DNA of 64,000 bases from Adiantum capillus-veneris (GCA_014529385.2 CM043942.1:49424274-49488273), one strand, 5' to 3'. Shown: positions 11,499 through 21,890, counted from the stretch's first letter. A program made the numbers and translations. Notes: a model not told the origin generated them from the letters alone.

Positions 11499-12776
11499 TC
11501 ACCCAAGCATCTGCATGTGCCCCTCGATCCTTGAATTTGAGGAAATGTTGCTGCGCTTCCTTCTTATTGCCAAGTTGAATGGGAAGCATTCAAAAACACT
11601 TTGACTTGGTGACAACAATCTCTGGTGGTTCTTCTGTTGGATTGCTCCTTGAAAGGCCACCCTTGTGGTTGCAACTTGACAGGTCCGCTTTGGAAACGCG
11701 TTGTGCCTCTTGTAGACGCTCCAAAGGAATGGCCATGTGAGGTCTCGGCTTCTAGAATTTGACCATCCGTGTCTTGAGAACCCTGAAATCCACACAAAAC
11801 TGAAATGAGTTTCATTTCTTACGAACAAAGAGAACTGGTAACCCAAAAGACCATACCTTGGGAGGGTGAAGCCTTCTAAACAAGACATCACTTGGTTTTG
11901 TCTTCTCTTTATCCGATCGAGAAAAAAATTTACCTACATATTCCTCGTCATGCAATTGGTCGGAGACAATGTCCATAGGTCGATGGGGATGGTGTGTAGG
12001 GGAATGGTGATCCTGGGAAAACACAGAATTGACTTTGACAAACCCTTCACTATACCTCTTAGGAATACCCGAGTTCCTTGATGTGGGCTTGACATAGATG
12101 ACCGCCTCTTGGGCTCTTTGACGTAGTTCCCTATTTGCCTGGACGTGCGAGATGAGAGGGAGAGAGGGAATACTGCTCTCGCCTCGAACGAGGAATGGCT
12201 GCAACACATTATCTTTGATGAGAAACATGAGCTTCTCCCAATCGATAATGGGCTTGAACATGCGAAACCATTTAATGCCCAAAATAATGTCACATCCTAC
12301 AAGTTTAGAGACTACAAAACGACGAGTAAATTGGGTTTGTTGAATGATCAACTTGACATCATCACATTCTTGAAAAATCAAAGCATTCATGCATTCAGAG
12401 AACCCCTGCACCAGGAGGGTGAGAATAGGAGAAGTTTGAAGACGCGCACGTTTCACAAGAGATTCACTTATGACATCATGAGAACTTCTAGAATCAAACA
12501 ACACAATGACCCTTTGACCATTCACATCTCCATAACATTTTATGAGTTCATCCTCTTCAAAAATCCCCTCCTGCTTAGCTTCTTGCTCTCCCACACTCAT
12601 AGCATTCACTTGAGGGGTAGCATCAAAAGTCGACGCAGTAGAGGACCGAGGTTTCCTTGTTAGATTCCTTCTTAGGACACTCCCTTTTCATGTGACCTAC
12701 TACGTGGCAATGAAACACCTATGTTCCTTTGCATACAATGCTTGTTCTTCCTCTCTTAATTGACCACCAAAAGAGC
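11499..12776 (-). pseudogene. Fragment of another Ty3/gypsy (Gy4): Gag knuckle, protease, start of RT
   Basis: On the minus strand, a CCHC knuckle (CFHC, GHMKREC; broken by a one-base indel) lies near 12700. A frame at 12609-11812 then carries a retropepsin: GDVNGQRVIVLFDSRSSH, with the usual Asp-Ser-Gly reading Asp-Ser-Arg, and the later GCDIILGIKWF. The linker to RT ends RLHPPKVWSFGLPVLFVRKK, after which RT is scrambled (WISGFSRHGWS versus an expected CVDFRVL) with frameshifts to 11499. It differs from Gy1 in both protease and linker. The fragment abuts the archaeal-type RNase H piece at 12778. Confidence 0.7.
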
Positions 12777-12777
12777 A

Positions 12778-12990
12778 TCACCTCTTACCCTTAAACGATG
12801 GATGCCAAAGCTCAAGGCAACGGTTGAGTCCCTTCTCCAAAGTAGCATACTCAGCTTCATTGTTGCTTTGTGCCCTAAGCTTTATACTCCTTTTAATTAC
12901 CAAAGCACCTTGAGGATCATAAATTACAACACCTCCTGAAGCTTCACCATGTGCTTTCCTGTAAGAACCATTAAAAAAAATAGATAGGCA
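12778..12990 (-). pseudogene. Archaeal-type RNase H fragment joined to G1b RT
   Basis: The frame reads IFFNGSYRKAHGEASGGVV, then YDPQG, LRAQSNNEAEYATLEKGL and NRCLEL. This is the aRNH/RVT_3 pattern known from Tat-lineage gypsy elements and some plant proteins, and is unlike the CDACGDCLG-type RNase H of Gy1. The first catalytic Asp (FDG) is Asn here, while the Asn-Asn-Glu-Ala-Glu-Tyr acidic motif is kept. It is joined directly to the end of the G1b RT at about 12990 with no sign of the native RNase H. Confidence 0.65.
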
Positions 12991-13710
12991 TTGTCTCTTT
13001 GAGCTTGTCAAAAGCATTTTGCTCCTTAGCAGTCCATGAATACTTATCGTTCTTCTTTGTTAATTCATGTAGTGGTCCTGCCATTTGAGAGAATCTTGCT
13101 ATGAAGAGTCTATAGTATGCACACATACCTATAAATCTTCTTATCTCATGTAGATTCCTTGGATTAGGCCATGCTTTTATTACCTCTAACTTTGATGGAT
13201 CCATTCGGATACCATCTTGAGAGATAATATGACCTAAGTATTGAATCTCTTGGAGGAAAACTTTTCTTTTCTTTTGATTGAGAAAAAGCTTATTCTCCCT
13301 TAGCGCTTGAAAAATCACTTGGAGATGTTGCTTATGTTCCTCCAAAGACTTGGAGTAGATGATAATATCATCAAAGAACACTCCAGTGAATTTACGATAA
13401 GGTCTAAAGATCTTCTCCACTAGACGATTAAACGTGGCTGGTGCGTTGGTCAAGCCAAAAGGCATGACTAGATCTTCATAAAGACCGAACATTGTACGAA
13501 ACGCGATCTTTAGGATATCTTCATTCACTATCCTTATTTGATGATAGCCACTTTTAAGGTCAATCCTACTGAAGTAGGTAGAGCCTTGTAGTTTATCAAA
13601 TAGATCTTCTACCCGAGGGATGGGGAATTTGTTTTTGATAGTGAGATGGTTTAGGGCACGATAGTCCACACACAGAAGGGAGAACAAAAGGAAGAAAGAA
13701 AAAAAATGGA
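12985..13710 (-). pseudogene. Reverse transcriptase of Gy1 copy G1b
   Basis: A well-preserved RT frame runs leftward: CVDYRALNHLTIKNKFPIPR, FSRIDLKSGYHQIRI, MPFGLTNAPATFNRL, the catalytic GVFFDDIIIYS near 13370, then FLQEIQYLGHIISQDGI and the connection FIGMCAYYR. It ends at KEQNAFDKLKE, where native RNase H should start but the foreign piece takes over. The protease-RT linker and the RT N-terminus are deleted; a 53-bp filler sits at that break. Confidence 0.85.
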
Positions 13711-13763
13711 AAGGTGATAATATATTTTGTAGAGCTAAGCTTGATTCATTTTGGTATGCTATC
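13711..13763 (-). repeat. 53-bp filler, inverted copy of 17704-17756
   Basis: This segment is an exact reverse complement, by eye over 53 bases, of 17704-17756, which lies outside the element beyond its LTR. It sits exactly at the deletion between the G1b protease and RT and corresponds to nothing in other Gy1 copies. Confidence 0.85.
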
Positions 13764-13769
13764 ATGGTA

Positions 13770-15357
13770 AGAGGCTTGTTGTCCCTTGAAAGCTGTGTCG
13801 GCCGTTACAATATCTCCTATCTCAAAAGCTTGAATGCCCAACTTGGTGGCCAACTCCGTTGATATGAAGTTGTGAATAGAGCCAAGGTCAAACAAGATGA
13901 AGGCATCATGCTCTCTTATCTTTCCCCATGCATAGGAGGGAGTTGTTCCTTAGCAATGAACATCCTCTTTTAGAGCTTCAATGGCGGAAGCTCTAGGAGT
14001 CCCATCAGGAGTATTTCTTTTGGGGCAAGAACGGTACGTATGTCCTTGCTCGCCACACTTAAAGCATTTGTGGTCCTTGCGAAAAGCTTCAAGCTCTTTA
14101 GGAGAGAGTTTGTTTTTACCTTTATACACTCCCTTCTCCTTGGACCGATTGTTGTTGTTGTTGTTGTTGGAGTTGCCTTGGGAAGAGCCTTGAGCATTGC
14201 TCTTCCCTCTTGCTTCATTTCTCTCTTTATTTTCCATGGGCTTGACATTACATCTAGCCCCTTGTTGGAAATTAATGCGCAAAGAAACCATGGTATGGTG
14301 GATTACTTCGGTGATAGAACCAGGCCGTTGGGAGTTGACATATTCGGCCATCTCTTCAGGTAGTCCATCATAGAATTGTTGCTTTTGCTCTGCAAAGTCT
14401 ATCTTTTGAAAGACAGTAGCCTTGAGATGTAAATCCCAAAACTTGTCTACATATTTGTGAATAGACTCATGAGAGAGGAGCTTTAGGCTACGCCATTCAG
14501 TTAGCACTTTGTCCTTTGCATCGCTTGCAAGAAATTGCTTCATGATGGAAACTCGTAGAGTTTTCCATGTCTTTGAAGCTTCACCATTGCCACAAAGGCT
14601 AGCCCACCATTGACGAGCTGATTTTTGCAAGTGCATAGCTACATGGTGTAGCTTGGAGGACTCTGTGGAAGCCCTCGTCTCCAAAAGCTGCATCAAATTG
14701 CTGGATGAAGGCCAACACTTTGTCGGTAGCACCAAAGGTGCCATCATAGGTGAAGAAAGAGATACTCTTTCCTCCCTCCTTGAACTTCTTCAGCTTTTGT
14801 GACCTTCGCCAGGCAAGTTAAGATTTGCGATGTCCTCCCCTCTTGTATTCTCTAGGAGAATAACCATAACTTTCATCAGAAGAGGAGAAAGGTGAAGAAG
14901 AAGGAGAAGAGGGTGACCTCTTCCTTGCTCTTTTCTTCCTTGGTTTCCTCTCTTCCCATTTGGAGTGCCAAGGAGACGGACTATGGTTTGAAGATTTCCT
15001 CTTGGGAGGTGTTGGCGATCGCCTAGACCATCGTCTTCTTGGAGCCACATCTTCAGATGAACTTAGGGATTCAGTGCTTTCTCGTTCCTTGGATTCCTCC
15101 TCTCGAATGGGAGAGAGTCTTCTTTTGGGAGTCTCATCAAGAGGCCTCCTAAGCTCTCTCTCCTGTTGAAGAGGAAGGGTTATCCCATAAGCACGAAGTT
15201 GTTGGGTAACTTCGGCTTGCAAGGTAGGGTTACCCATGGCTTGCTGCAACCTAGTAACAAGGTAGTTAACAAACATGGGGGCATTATCATTAACACCTTC
15301 ATGTGCAAAATCAAAGCTATCAATGTTCATTCTACTCTCTTGATTATTGTCAACCAT
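13770..15357 (-). pseudogene. Gag and partial protease of Gy1 copy G1b
   Basis: Gag starts at ATG 15357 (MVDNNQESRMNIDSFDFAHE). Its N-terminal half is Arg/Ser/Pro-rich (RRSPTPPKRKSS, KRARKRSPSSPSSS). A frameshift near 14700 leads into the capsid-like region (KSARQWWASL, SIHKYVDKFWDL, EEMAEYVNSQRP). A poly-Asn run coded by GTT/AAC repeats (14150-14180) precedes an intact CCHC knuckle, CFKCGEQGHTYRSC, at 14025-14066. After a TAA near 13948, the start of protease is visible out of frame (HDAFILFDLGSIHNFIS); its second half is deleted at the filler. Confidence 0.85.
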
Positions 15358-15762
15358 GTTAATTAAACTTATATGTTTGCTTAATGTACTTTTTGGCAAT
15401 TCAAAACTTCAGCTGCTACTCCTCTTAGCCTTTGAAAATTTTGGCTCTTAAGTATCTATACCCACGGCTCGAATTCGGTTAATTATAGAGAGTAGTGGAG
15501 TGTGTCTAACATAGCAGCGTTGCTGGAGGATAGCTCCTTTCAGACTTCTTATGGCTCAATAATGGTAAAGCCGTAGGCAACTCTTAAAAGACTCCATTAT
15601 TAAATCCAAAGCTCTCGAGGTGTGCACTATACCCCACATAGTGGGCTGCAACAAAACCGGTATTAAATCCCAGTCCCACTTACCCTAATATAATTAACAA
15701 AACCAACCATTTATAGGCTACTTAAGGACCTCTCTTCTTAAGCAAGAAAAGATAAAACAAAT
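15358..15762 (-). other. G1b leader between PBS and gag
   Basis: Untranslated leader of about 400 bp with the conserved hairpin at 15556-15603. It aligns with the leaders of G1c, G1d, G1e and G1f. Confidence 0.75.
15556..15603 (-). promoter_or_regulatory. Conserved leader hairpin, G1b variant
   Basis: In element sense the arms are UUAAUAAUGG and CCAUUAUUGA, enclosing 28 nt. Compared with the other copies, the stem changes G-C to A-U at one position with both arms altered, so pairing is kept. Confidence 0.55.
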
Positions 15763-15775
15763 GCTCTGATATCAA
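15763..15775 (-). promoter_or_regulatory. G1b primer-binding site, initiator tRNA-Met
   Basis: In element sense this reads TTGATATCAGAGC, one mismatch (A for G) from the TTGGTATCAGAGC of G1f. It lies next to the LTR end. Confidence 0.8.
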
Positions 15776-15960
15776 TGTAATAGAAATGGCTTAATAGCTT
15801 GTAGAGTAGCGGAATTAAGAGAAAGTATTTGATGAAATTACTTGAGAGCATAATGGGTGAACGTCATTAGTGATAGCAACATAAACATAACAGTTAATTA
15901 ACTAGGCATGAACAATACTTCTGCAAGAGAGAGAGAATTAGAGAACATGACAACAATTGA

Positions 15961-15986
15961 GGACCGGATTTATGTGGAGCCGGTCC
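15961..15986 (-). promoter_or_regulatory. LTR hairpin GGACCGG/CCGGTCC, G1b
   Basis: Seven-base arms GGACCGG and CCGGTCC with a 12-base loop, about 185 bp from the LTR end. The same 7-12-7 layout is present in the G1c, G1e and G1f LTRs. Confidence 0.55.
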
Positions 15987-16876
15987 CCCCCTCCAATAGG
16001 CATTTGTATTATAGGTTCTCCCATTAAAGGAGACTTGGTACAATACAATCTTTGTGTTCTTTTCAACCTAAGTGATGAAATGAAGATGGAAAGCTTCATG
16101 CACCACTAACATAGCATAACCTTTGAAGAAAGCATTAACTGGACCAACCCAGTCCCAAGACCTCAAACAACTTCGAAGGTGGAGAGAGCTAGCGGAGAAT
16201 GAGGATAGGGAAGAGGAAGAAGAGGTAGTATACGAGAAAGAACTATTCCCTTAATTATCATCACTCTTCTTTAGCATAGCTTAATAGCTTAATAATGATG
16301 AAGATGAAGAAGATGGCAAGCTCAAGCTTTGAAGCATGTGTCTTGGTTGGACTTGCACTCCATAGCCAAGAAGCTTAGTCTAGGCTCACACTTCTCAAGG
16401 AGCTTAGAGAAGGAGATGAAGCTCTTGCACTTGCAATGTACACAATGAGGTGTGTGTGGGTGAGTATATCTTGCAATCTAGGCCCATTCTTCCTTGGTCG
16501 ACCCCCTCTTTTAGCACTCCTAGGCATTTGATTGGACCTCCTCCTCAAGCCTGGCCAATCACAGCCTTAGTGCATATCAAGCAACAAGGGTAGTCTTGGG
16601 ACAAGTGTCTCCCTTTCCACTTTGAGAGAGAGGACTCGATAAATGCAAAAGAAATTAAATAAATGTGGTAATTTATCATTGGACCCCTTTTAAGCCTGGC
16701 CAATAGGAGTCAAGTACCTCATGAAGGTAACATGGGTAGGGGCTTGACATGTGTCCTTGCTGCCTCTCTAGGCTTGGTCTCACCTTGTGTGTGTGTGTGT
16801 GTGTGTGTGTGTTCTATCTCTACCCCCTAGGAAAAGGGCTCGCCCCGCTCTTGTAGGGATATTTTTGACTTTGCAT

Positions 16877-17050
16877 GAGCAAGCACCTTAGTCATCAAGC
16901 ATGACTAAGCCCTTGAACTAGGGGGTGTTCCCACAAGCATAGCAAGCAAGCATGTCCAAGCACCTCAAGCACCTTAGTCATGCAGCAGGTCAAGCACCTC
17001 AAGCACCTTAATCAAGCACCTCAAGCAGGACAAGCATCTCGAGCTTGGGC
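16877..17050 (-). repeat. LTR minisatellite AAGCACCTC/AAGCACCTTA
   Basis: Irregular direct repeats of CAAGCACCTCAAGCACCTTA with spacers lie in the 5' part of the G1b LTR, matching the inverted tract in the G1a LTR. Confidence 0.65.
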
Positions 17051-17340
17051 TGGGTTCCCACCTCAAGCTCAACCCTAACTTAGGTCAAGGACTTTTAACA
17101 CTAACCTTTGGAGGTCTTTAATGAAGCTAACCCTAAGGTATTCTAAGCTCCATTAGTAGCCTGGCTCTTTGATAGACCATCTCTTATTTGAACCCTTTTA
17201 CCATGGGCCCCTTCTTGAGATAGATCTGTAAGCATATGTCTATATTCTACCTCTTGTTTCCTATTTATCTCTCCCATATTAAATGATCAGTTCAATATGA
17301 GAAAGTCTTTTGGAATAGGTAGATATTAGATTTTATGACA

Positions 17341-18194
17341 TATACAAGTGATGCACCACAACCACACATCACTGTCCTTGCACATAGAGCTAGTTTTTGA
17401 CATAGAAGGATGGAAAGCAATACACACATGTAGGTGGGATATCCATAGCTATCCTTTGAGGTTTCATGCATCATTTAATATCATCACATAACCTTAATCA
17501 TTATACAAAATACCCCCATCACTTTGACCAATTGTATAGTATGACTTCACATTTGAGTGCAAAATAGCTTTTCCTATTATTGGATGCACACATGATATAA
17601 AAGAGGGAGTGATTGATATCATACAGTATACTAGTCACAGTTAAGTGCAAAACAATTTTTTCCTATTTTTGGATGCATACATGACATAAAAGAGGGAGTG
17701 ATTGATAGCATACCAAAATGAATCAAGCTTAGCTCTACAAAATATATTATCACCTTACCATGTCATTTCACCCATGCGGGACTCATACGATCAATCATGA
17801 TGTGAAAAGAAAGCCATTTTGTGCAAAACTATCCATACAGCTTGTGTTGGCTAAACATACATCAACACATAAGTTTATGGACATGAGAACCTTGAAATAG
17901 CGCATAGAACATATATGAACCTCACATCAAACCTACAACTCTAGAGATATGGTACTCCTCTTAACCTATACATAAAAAGTAATTCATAACTCACACTCAT
18001 GAATGATAATGGTGATCTAAATACATTTATCAAGTATTAGTAGATTTTTCTATCAGATGAATGCATATAATGGCTCTCCAAGGAGCTTGGGGTTCAAAAA
18101 GTTGCCTTGAGTGCAAAAGGCAACAAGGTATATTTTAACCATAACTCTTCACTCAAGCAAAATTTTCAAATGCTACATAAAAGATAAAATGTTG
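17341..18194. other. Non-coding flank of G1b
   Basis: Unique-looking AT-rich DNA beyond the G1b LTR. It contains an imperfect direct repeat (17554-17716) and the 53-bp source of the filler in G1b (17704-17756). I see no coding frame. Confidence 0.5.
17554..17716. repeat. Imperfect tandem duplication, period about 88 bp
   Basis: GTGCAAAA ... TTTTCCTAT ... GGATGCA ... CATAAAAGAGGGAGTGATTG occurs at about 17557-17616 and again at about 17645-17704 with scattered substitutions. Confidence 0.7.
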
Positions 18195-18390
18195 CATTCA
18201 GAGGTTGATGGTGTGAGCGTAAATGGTGATGACAATAATATGTGACTAGCAGAGGTACCATGAAACCTTGTTGCTGATGTTTGTGAGCCATTAATATGAA
18301 GTGAGAATTTAATGAGCAGAATCTCACCATTCAAAAGAGAGAGGCCTGATTGCGATCTTGAATTTCAGCAAGGCTAATTGCAATCTCAGG

Positions 18391-18412
18391 GAAGGCACGT
18401 CGATGTGCCCTC
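18391..18412. repeat. R1 palindrome 1
   Basis: GAAGGCACGTCGATGTGCCCTC, an imperfect version of the consensus core GGGCACGTCGACGTGCCC. Confidence 0.7.
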
Positions 18413-18442
18413 TTCCAAGCAATAAATTTGCAGCAGTCTCAG

Positions 18443-18465
18443 GAAGGGCATGCCGACATGCCCTC
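18443..18465. repeat. R1 palindrome 2
   Basis: The core GGGCATGCCGACATGCCC is an inverted repeat with changed arms (GGGCATG/CATGCCC) that still pair. Confidence 0.7.
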
Positions 18466-18506
18466 CTCCAAACAATAAATTTACAATTGGAAATACCAAT
18501 CTCAGG

Positions 18507-18528
18507 GAGGGCATGTTGACGTGCCCTC
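18507..18528. repeat. R1 palindrome 3
   Basis: The core GGGCATGTTGACGTGCCC pairs with one mismatch or wobble. Confidence 0.7.
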
Positions 18529-18634
18529 ATCCAATGATGAAATATGGAAAGGAAAATATCAAAATTTCTTAGAGGAAACGTTGAGGTGTCCTTCCAATGA
18601 CTTGAATTTCTCTTTCCCTATTTCATCCTTGAGT

Positions 18635-18656
18635 GAGGGCACGTTGACATGCCCTC
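18635..18656. repeat. R1 palindrome 4
   Basis: The core GGGCACGTTGACATGCCC, flanked by GA and TC that extend the pairing. Confidence 0.7.
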
Positions 18657-18987
18657 CCTAAGATTGTAATTTTCCAATGTTAATTAGTTATTTTAATTCT
18701 TTTGGCTACCAAACTTAAATCTTTTGAGGATGGGAGACATCATGATAGTCATTCAATTGCTTGTAGTGTTGTGATCTAAAGATTGCTTTGTGGTGTTTGC
18801 AGTCTTGTGAGTCCATATCGTTCATCTAAGCAAATGAAGCGACCAATAGTCTCAAAAAAGAAGGATATTCCAATAGGTAGTCAAATTTTGGGTGAAGTTA
18901 GTAATGAGGTGGAGACAAGTTTTAAAGATACAGAGGATTTGGGTGAAGAAGGTGTCACTCAATGTGGTGATTTTGTTCCAGCTGAGC

Positions 18988-20085
18988 CAGGATTTGCAAA
19001 GAATTCTAGTAAAATACATGAACTTAGAACGCTATGATGATGTTGTAGACAGGTTGATGAGTACTTTGGATAAGGGCTTTTCCCCTGATTTTGTAGCATG
19101 CACTTTGTTGCTTGATATGAACTGCAAACTGAAGAGGCTTGATAAAGCTAGAGAGATGTTTGATGGAATACGTTCAATGGGGTTACATGCCTGATCTTGG
19201 TGCATACGATAAGATGATTGAGTTTCACTGTGGAACTGGAAATCCTGAAGAGGGAGAAACATTGCTAGCAGAAATGGAGGAGGAAAAGCTACATGGATCT
19301 GTTGATACTTACCTTATGGTTCTTAATGGCTATGGGAAACAAGATAAATCTGCAGAGGCCTTGAAAATGTTTTCAATTATGAATGAGGATGCCTTCTTAA
19401 GGCCACAAATGAGTCCTGATATCTACTCAGCTCTTATGAATGCTTATATTCACTCAAATTTGCTACCATCTGTTGTCCTGAAAATTGAAGATATGATGAA
19501 TTCAGGATTTGCTCCTCCAGATGAGTCAGTTAACATGCTAATTGTTGCCTTCGAGAAAAAAAATTAGTTTCAAAGGGCGGTAGATGTGCTGCTAAATCTA
19601 GAAAGCATGGCTATAAGGCCCGGGGTGGAGACTCTGATGACGCTAATTGGATGGTTTGGAAAGTTGGGCTTGGTTCAGGAGGCAAAAAATCGTGATAGAA
19701 CCTCAAAGAGAAAGGTGATGTTTTGGATTGCAAACCTTACGCTAGTCTTTTTTCAGTGTATGCTAGAGAAAATTCCGTTGATAAGGTGAAGGCTCTTCTC
19801 GTTGAGGAGGTTGAGATTGATGTTTCAACTTATGAGCTAATGATTGTTTCATTGTTGGATGGCAACGATCGTGAGGAGGCTTAGTCCATGCGAGATCGGA
19901 TGATTGCCCAAGGTCTCACCCCATCTGATGAGGTTGAAAGAGCTTTATTAGGAATTCAAGCAGACAACTTTCTTGCAGGTGTTAGCAAGCCTTCAAAAGG
20001 AGCAACACAAAACTTAGGGATAGAAAACAAAAGTTTTCCTGCGGGTGTGAGTAAGCGTGCGGAGGAGGCACCTGAAACTCTATGA
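18988..20085 (+). pseudogene. P-type pentatricopeptide-repeat protein pseudogene, 5' end replaced by R1
   Basis: About 1.1 kb with successive 35-residue PPR helix pairs. Recognisable units begin PDFVACTLLLDMNCK, MPDLGAYDKMIEFHC, SVDTYLMVLNGYGKQ, SPDIYSALMNAYIHS, PDESVNMLIVAFEKK, RPGVETLMTLIGWFG, and a last IDVSTYELMIVSLLDG. PPR proteins bind organellar RNA in plants; no E or DYW tail is visible, so this is P class. Frameshifts near 19190 and 19700 and stops at 19564 and 19881 disable it. The last frame ends at 20083. There is no start codon or targeting peptide: similarity begins where repeat R1 ends. Lack of introns is normal for the family, so it does not prove retrocopying. Confidence 0.85.
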
Positions 20086-20451
20086 GGAATAATCACCACT
20101 CTGAATTTCATGTCAGCTTCTTTGAAGTCTTATTATTTTGCTACGACAGAGTGGGGCTCTATTTCGAACCTTTTCTTGAGTAGCAAGGTATATCTTCAAT
20201 CAAAGTGCATATATGAGATCTGCAAACAAATGTTGGTGCATTGATTCCACATATTTATTAAAGATTGGACAACGTTTCTGTTTGAAATGCTTATATCACT
20301 TGGTTACAGTTGTAGGTAGTTGTGATCATGGCAATCAGCTAAGATTCGGGTAGAGAGAAGCCTGATTCATGCCAGATTGTCAGATAGCAAACATGTGGTT
20401 CTTTTATTGAAATGTTTATGGCAGTCATTGTCATACCATTATTTTTGGTTT

Positions 20452-20453
<2 letters not shown>

Positions 20454-20514
<61 letters not shown>

Positions 20515-20528
20515 CTGTCTCTCTCTCA
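20454..20528. repeat. Poly-C followed by (TC)n microsatellite
   Basis: About 28 consecutive C followed by about 15 TC units and a degenerate tail. The homopolymer length may be an assembly estimate. Confidence 0.9.
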
Positions 20529-20671
20529 CTGACACTACCGTTGAACAAATGCTAAGCCTTGTATTGGCTTAAGAGTAGCAGAGTCACACGCCGTCTTTAA
20601 CTAATTATAGGTCTTTGTTCTTTTTTATCTTGCTTGCCCAATGCCTTCTTTGATTCACAGCCCATGGGGCA

Positions 20672-20945
20672 AGCGTGTGCACGCACACTCGTGTTTTCTA
20701 AAACTTGGAAAACCTACAAATAAGAGTCATATTTAGTATATTTGAATGTTTTTAAATTTATTTTCCACAGTTTTAGAGGTCGTCTCTTATAGGTATTTGC
20801 TCGTTTTGATGCGTGCATGTGCCCGAACGCACACCCTTGTTTTTCAAAACTTGGAAAACCTACACATAAGAGTCATATTGAGTATATTTGAAGGTTTTTA
20901 GATTTAATTTTCCACCATTTAAGAGGTTGTCTCACCTTCAAATGT
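20672..20945. repeat. Imperfect tandem duplication, period about 146 bp
   Basis: ACGCACAC ... AAAACTTGGAAAACCTACA ... AAGAGTCATAT ... GTATATTTGAA ... TTTTCCAC ... AGAGGT occurs twice (from about 20681 and about 20827) with substitutions. Confidence 0.75.
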
Positions 20946-21755
20946 TTAATTCGAAAGTAAATGTCAAATTTGGTAGGTGGGATTACATGTTTATTTTGAG
21001 CATGTGCAATATGCAAACATATTCTCTCATAATGATTTTCGCACTTTGCAGTTGAGTGCTAGCCTTGCTAGTTGCACACAATGCATCATCTTTGTTGAAG
21101 TTTGTCTTTTTCTGTGTGGCACTTCGTTCTTTTGGGGGGGGGGTTCCTCTCCATAGGTTTTATTCAACTTATCTTCCTTTTATTTTCCCCTTGATGGACA
21201 CTCAGTCCTTAATTGAGATGTATCTCACAACCCCCTCGCTTTGAAGACCTCTCTCTAATGTTTTGTTTCCGGTCCCATAGGTCATATCTCACCTTCGTGG
21301 ATGATAATTGATCTGTGTGTGTGTGTGTGTGTGCAGTAAAAAATCCTAGTTTCTTCACCATTGCCAGCCCCACCCCCCGCCTCCCTCAGGTGTGAGGGGC
21401 AGCCCTGCGAGGGGGTTGTTAAGCATAAGTTTTATTGGTGTTGTACCAAAATTGATTTTGTTGACAGACATACAAGTATTAGGGGCAAAATCCAAATTGT
21501 TGCCTACATGACAAATCACATGGTGTTGATAACAATGCTATATGCCCACATGCTTCATTACATTCAGAGGTTGATGGCGTGAACGTAAACGGTGATGAAA
21601 GTATTATGTGCCTAGCAAAGGTACAATGCAACCTTGTTGCTGATGTTTGTGAGCCATTAATATGACATGAGAATTAATGAGTAGAATCTCACCGTTCAAA
21701 AGAGAGAGGCATGATTGCGATCTTGAATTTCAGCAAGTCTAATTGCAATCTCAGG

Positions 21756-21777
21756 GAAGGCACGTTGACGTGCCCTC
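21756..21777. repeat. R1 palindrome 1, second copy
   Basis: GAAGGCACGTTGACGTGCCCTC; counterpart of 18391-18412. Confidence 0.7.
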
Positions 21778-21808
21778 TTCCAAGCAATAAATTTGCAGCA
21801 ATCTCAGG

Positions 21809-21830
21809 GAGGGCATGCCGACATGCCCTC
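21809..21830. repeat. R1 palindrome 2, second copy
   Basis: The core GGGCATGCCGACATGCCC, identical to the core at 18443-18465. Confidence 0.7.
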
Positions 21831-21870
21831 CTCATAAAAATAAATTTACAATTGGAAGTCTAATCTCAGG

Positions 21871-21890
21871 GAGGGCACGTCGACGTGCCC
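21871..21890. repeat. R1 palindrome 3, second copy (perfect)
   Basis: GGGCACGTCGACGTGCCC is a perfect 18-bp palindrome centred on a SalI-type GTCGAC. Confidence 0.8.

Larger units (their letters stand above)
15776..17340 (-). mobile_element. 5' LTR of Gy1 copy G1b
   Basis: A 1565-bp LTR, in element sense from TGTCATAAAATC (at 17340) to ATTACA (at 15776), bounded by the PBS. It carries a (TG)n tract at 16786-16812, the AAGCACCTC minisatellite (16877-17050), CCAAT/ATTGG motifs (16540-16700) and the GGACCGG hairpin at 15961-15986. No partner LTR exists because the 3' half of the element is lost. Confidence 0.85.
18195..18987. repeat. Dispersed repeat R1, first copy
   Basis: About 790 bp that recurs at 21561-22376, offset about 3.37 kb. 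It carries four palindromes listed separately. Its right part holds a frame starting near 18783 (KKDIPIGSQILGEVSNEVETSF) that has no domain I know. The copies share the segment up to GTTCCAGCTGAGC; this copy lacks about 24 bp near 18950. Immediately after 18987 the two diverge: here the next base begins PPR-coding sequence. R1 could be a transposable element that carries host sequence, but I see no terminal repeats that prove it. Confidence 0.75.
20086..21560. other. Non-coding stretch between PPR pseudogene and second R1
   Basis: It contains a poly-C/(TC)n tract, a direct duplication at 20672-20945 and a (GT)n tract near 21314-21333. Frames here (20339-20548 minus, 21361-21582 plus) come from simple sequence or have no family features. 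Confidence 0.5.

Noticed and set aside
11866-12663. Plus-strand frames opposite the Gy4 protease
   Set aside because: Shadows of the minus-strand protease and linker frame.
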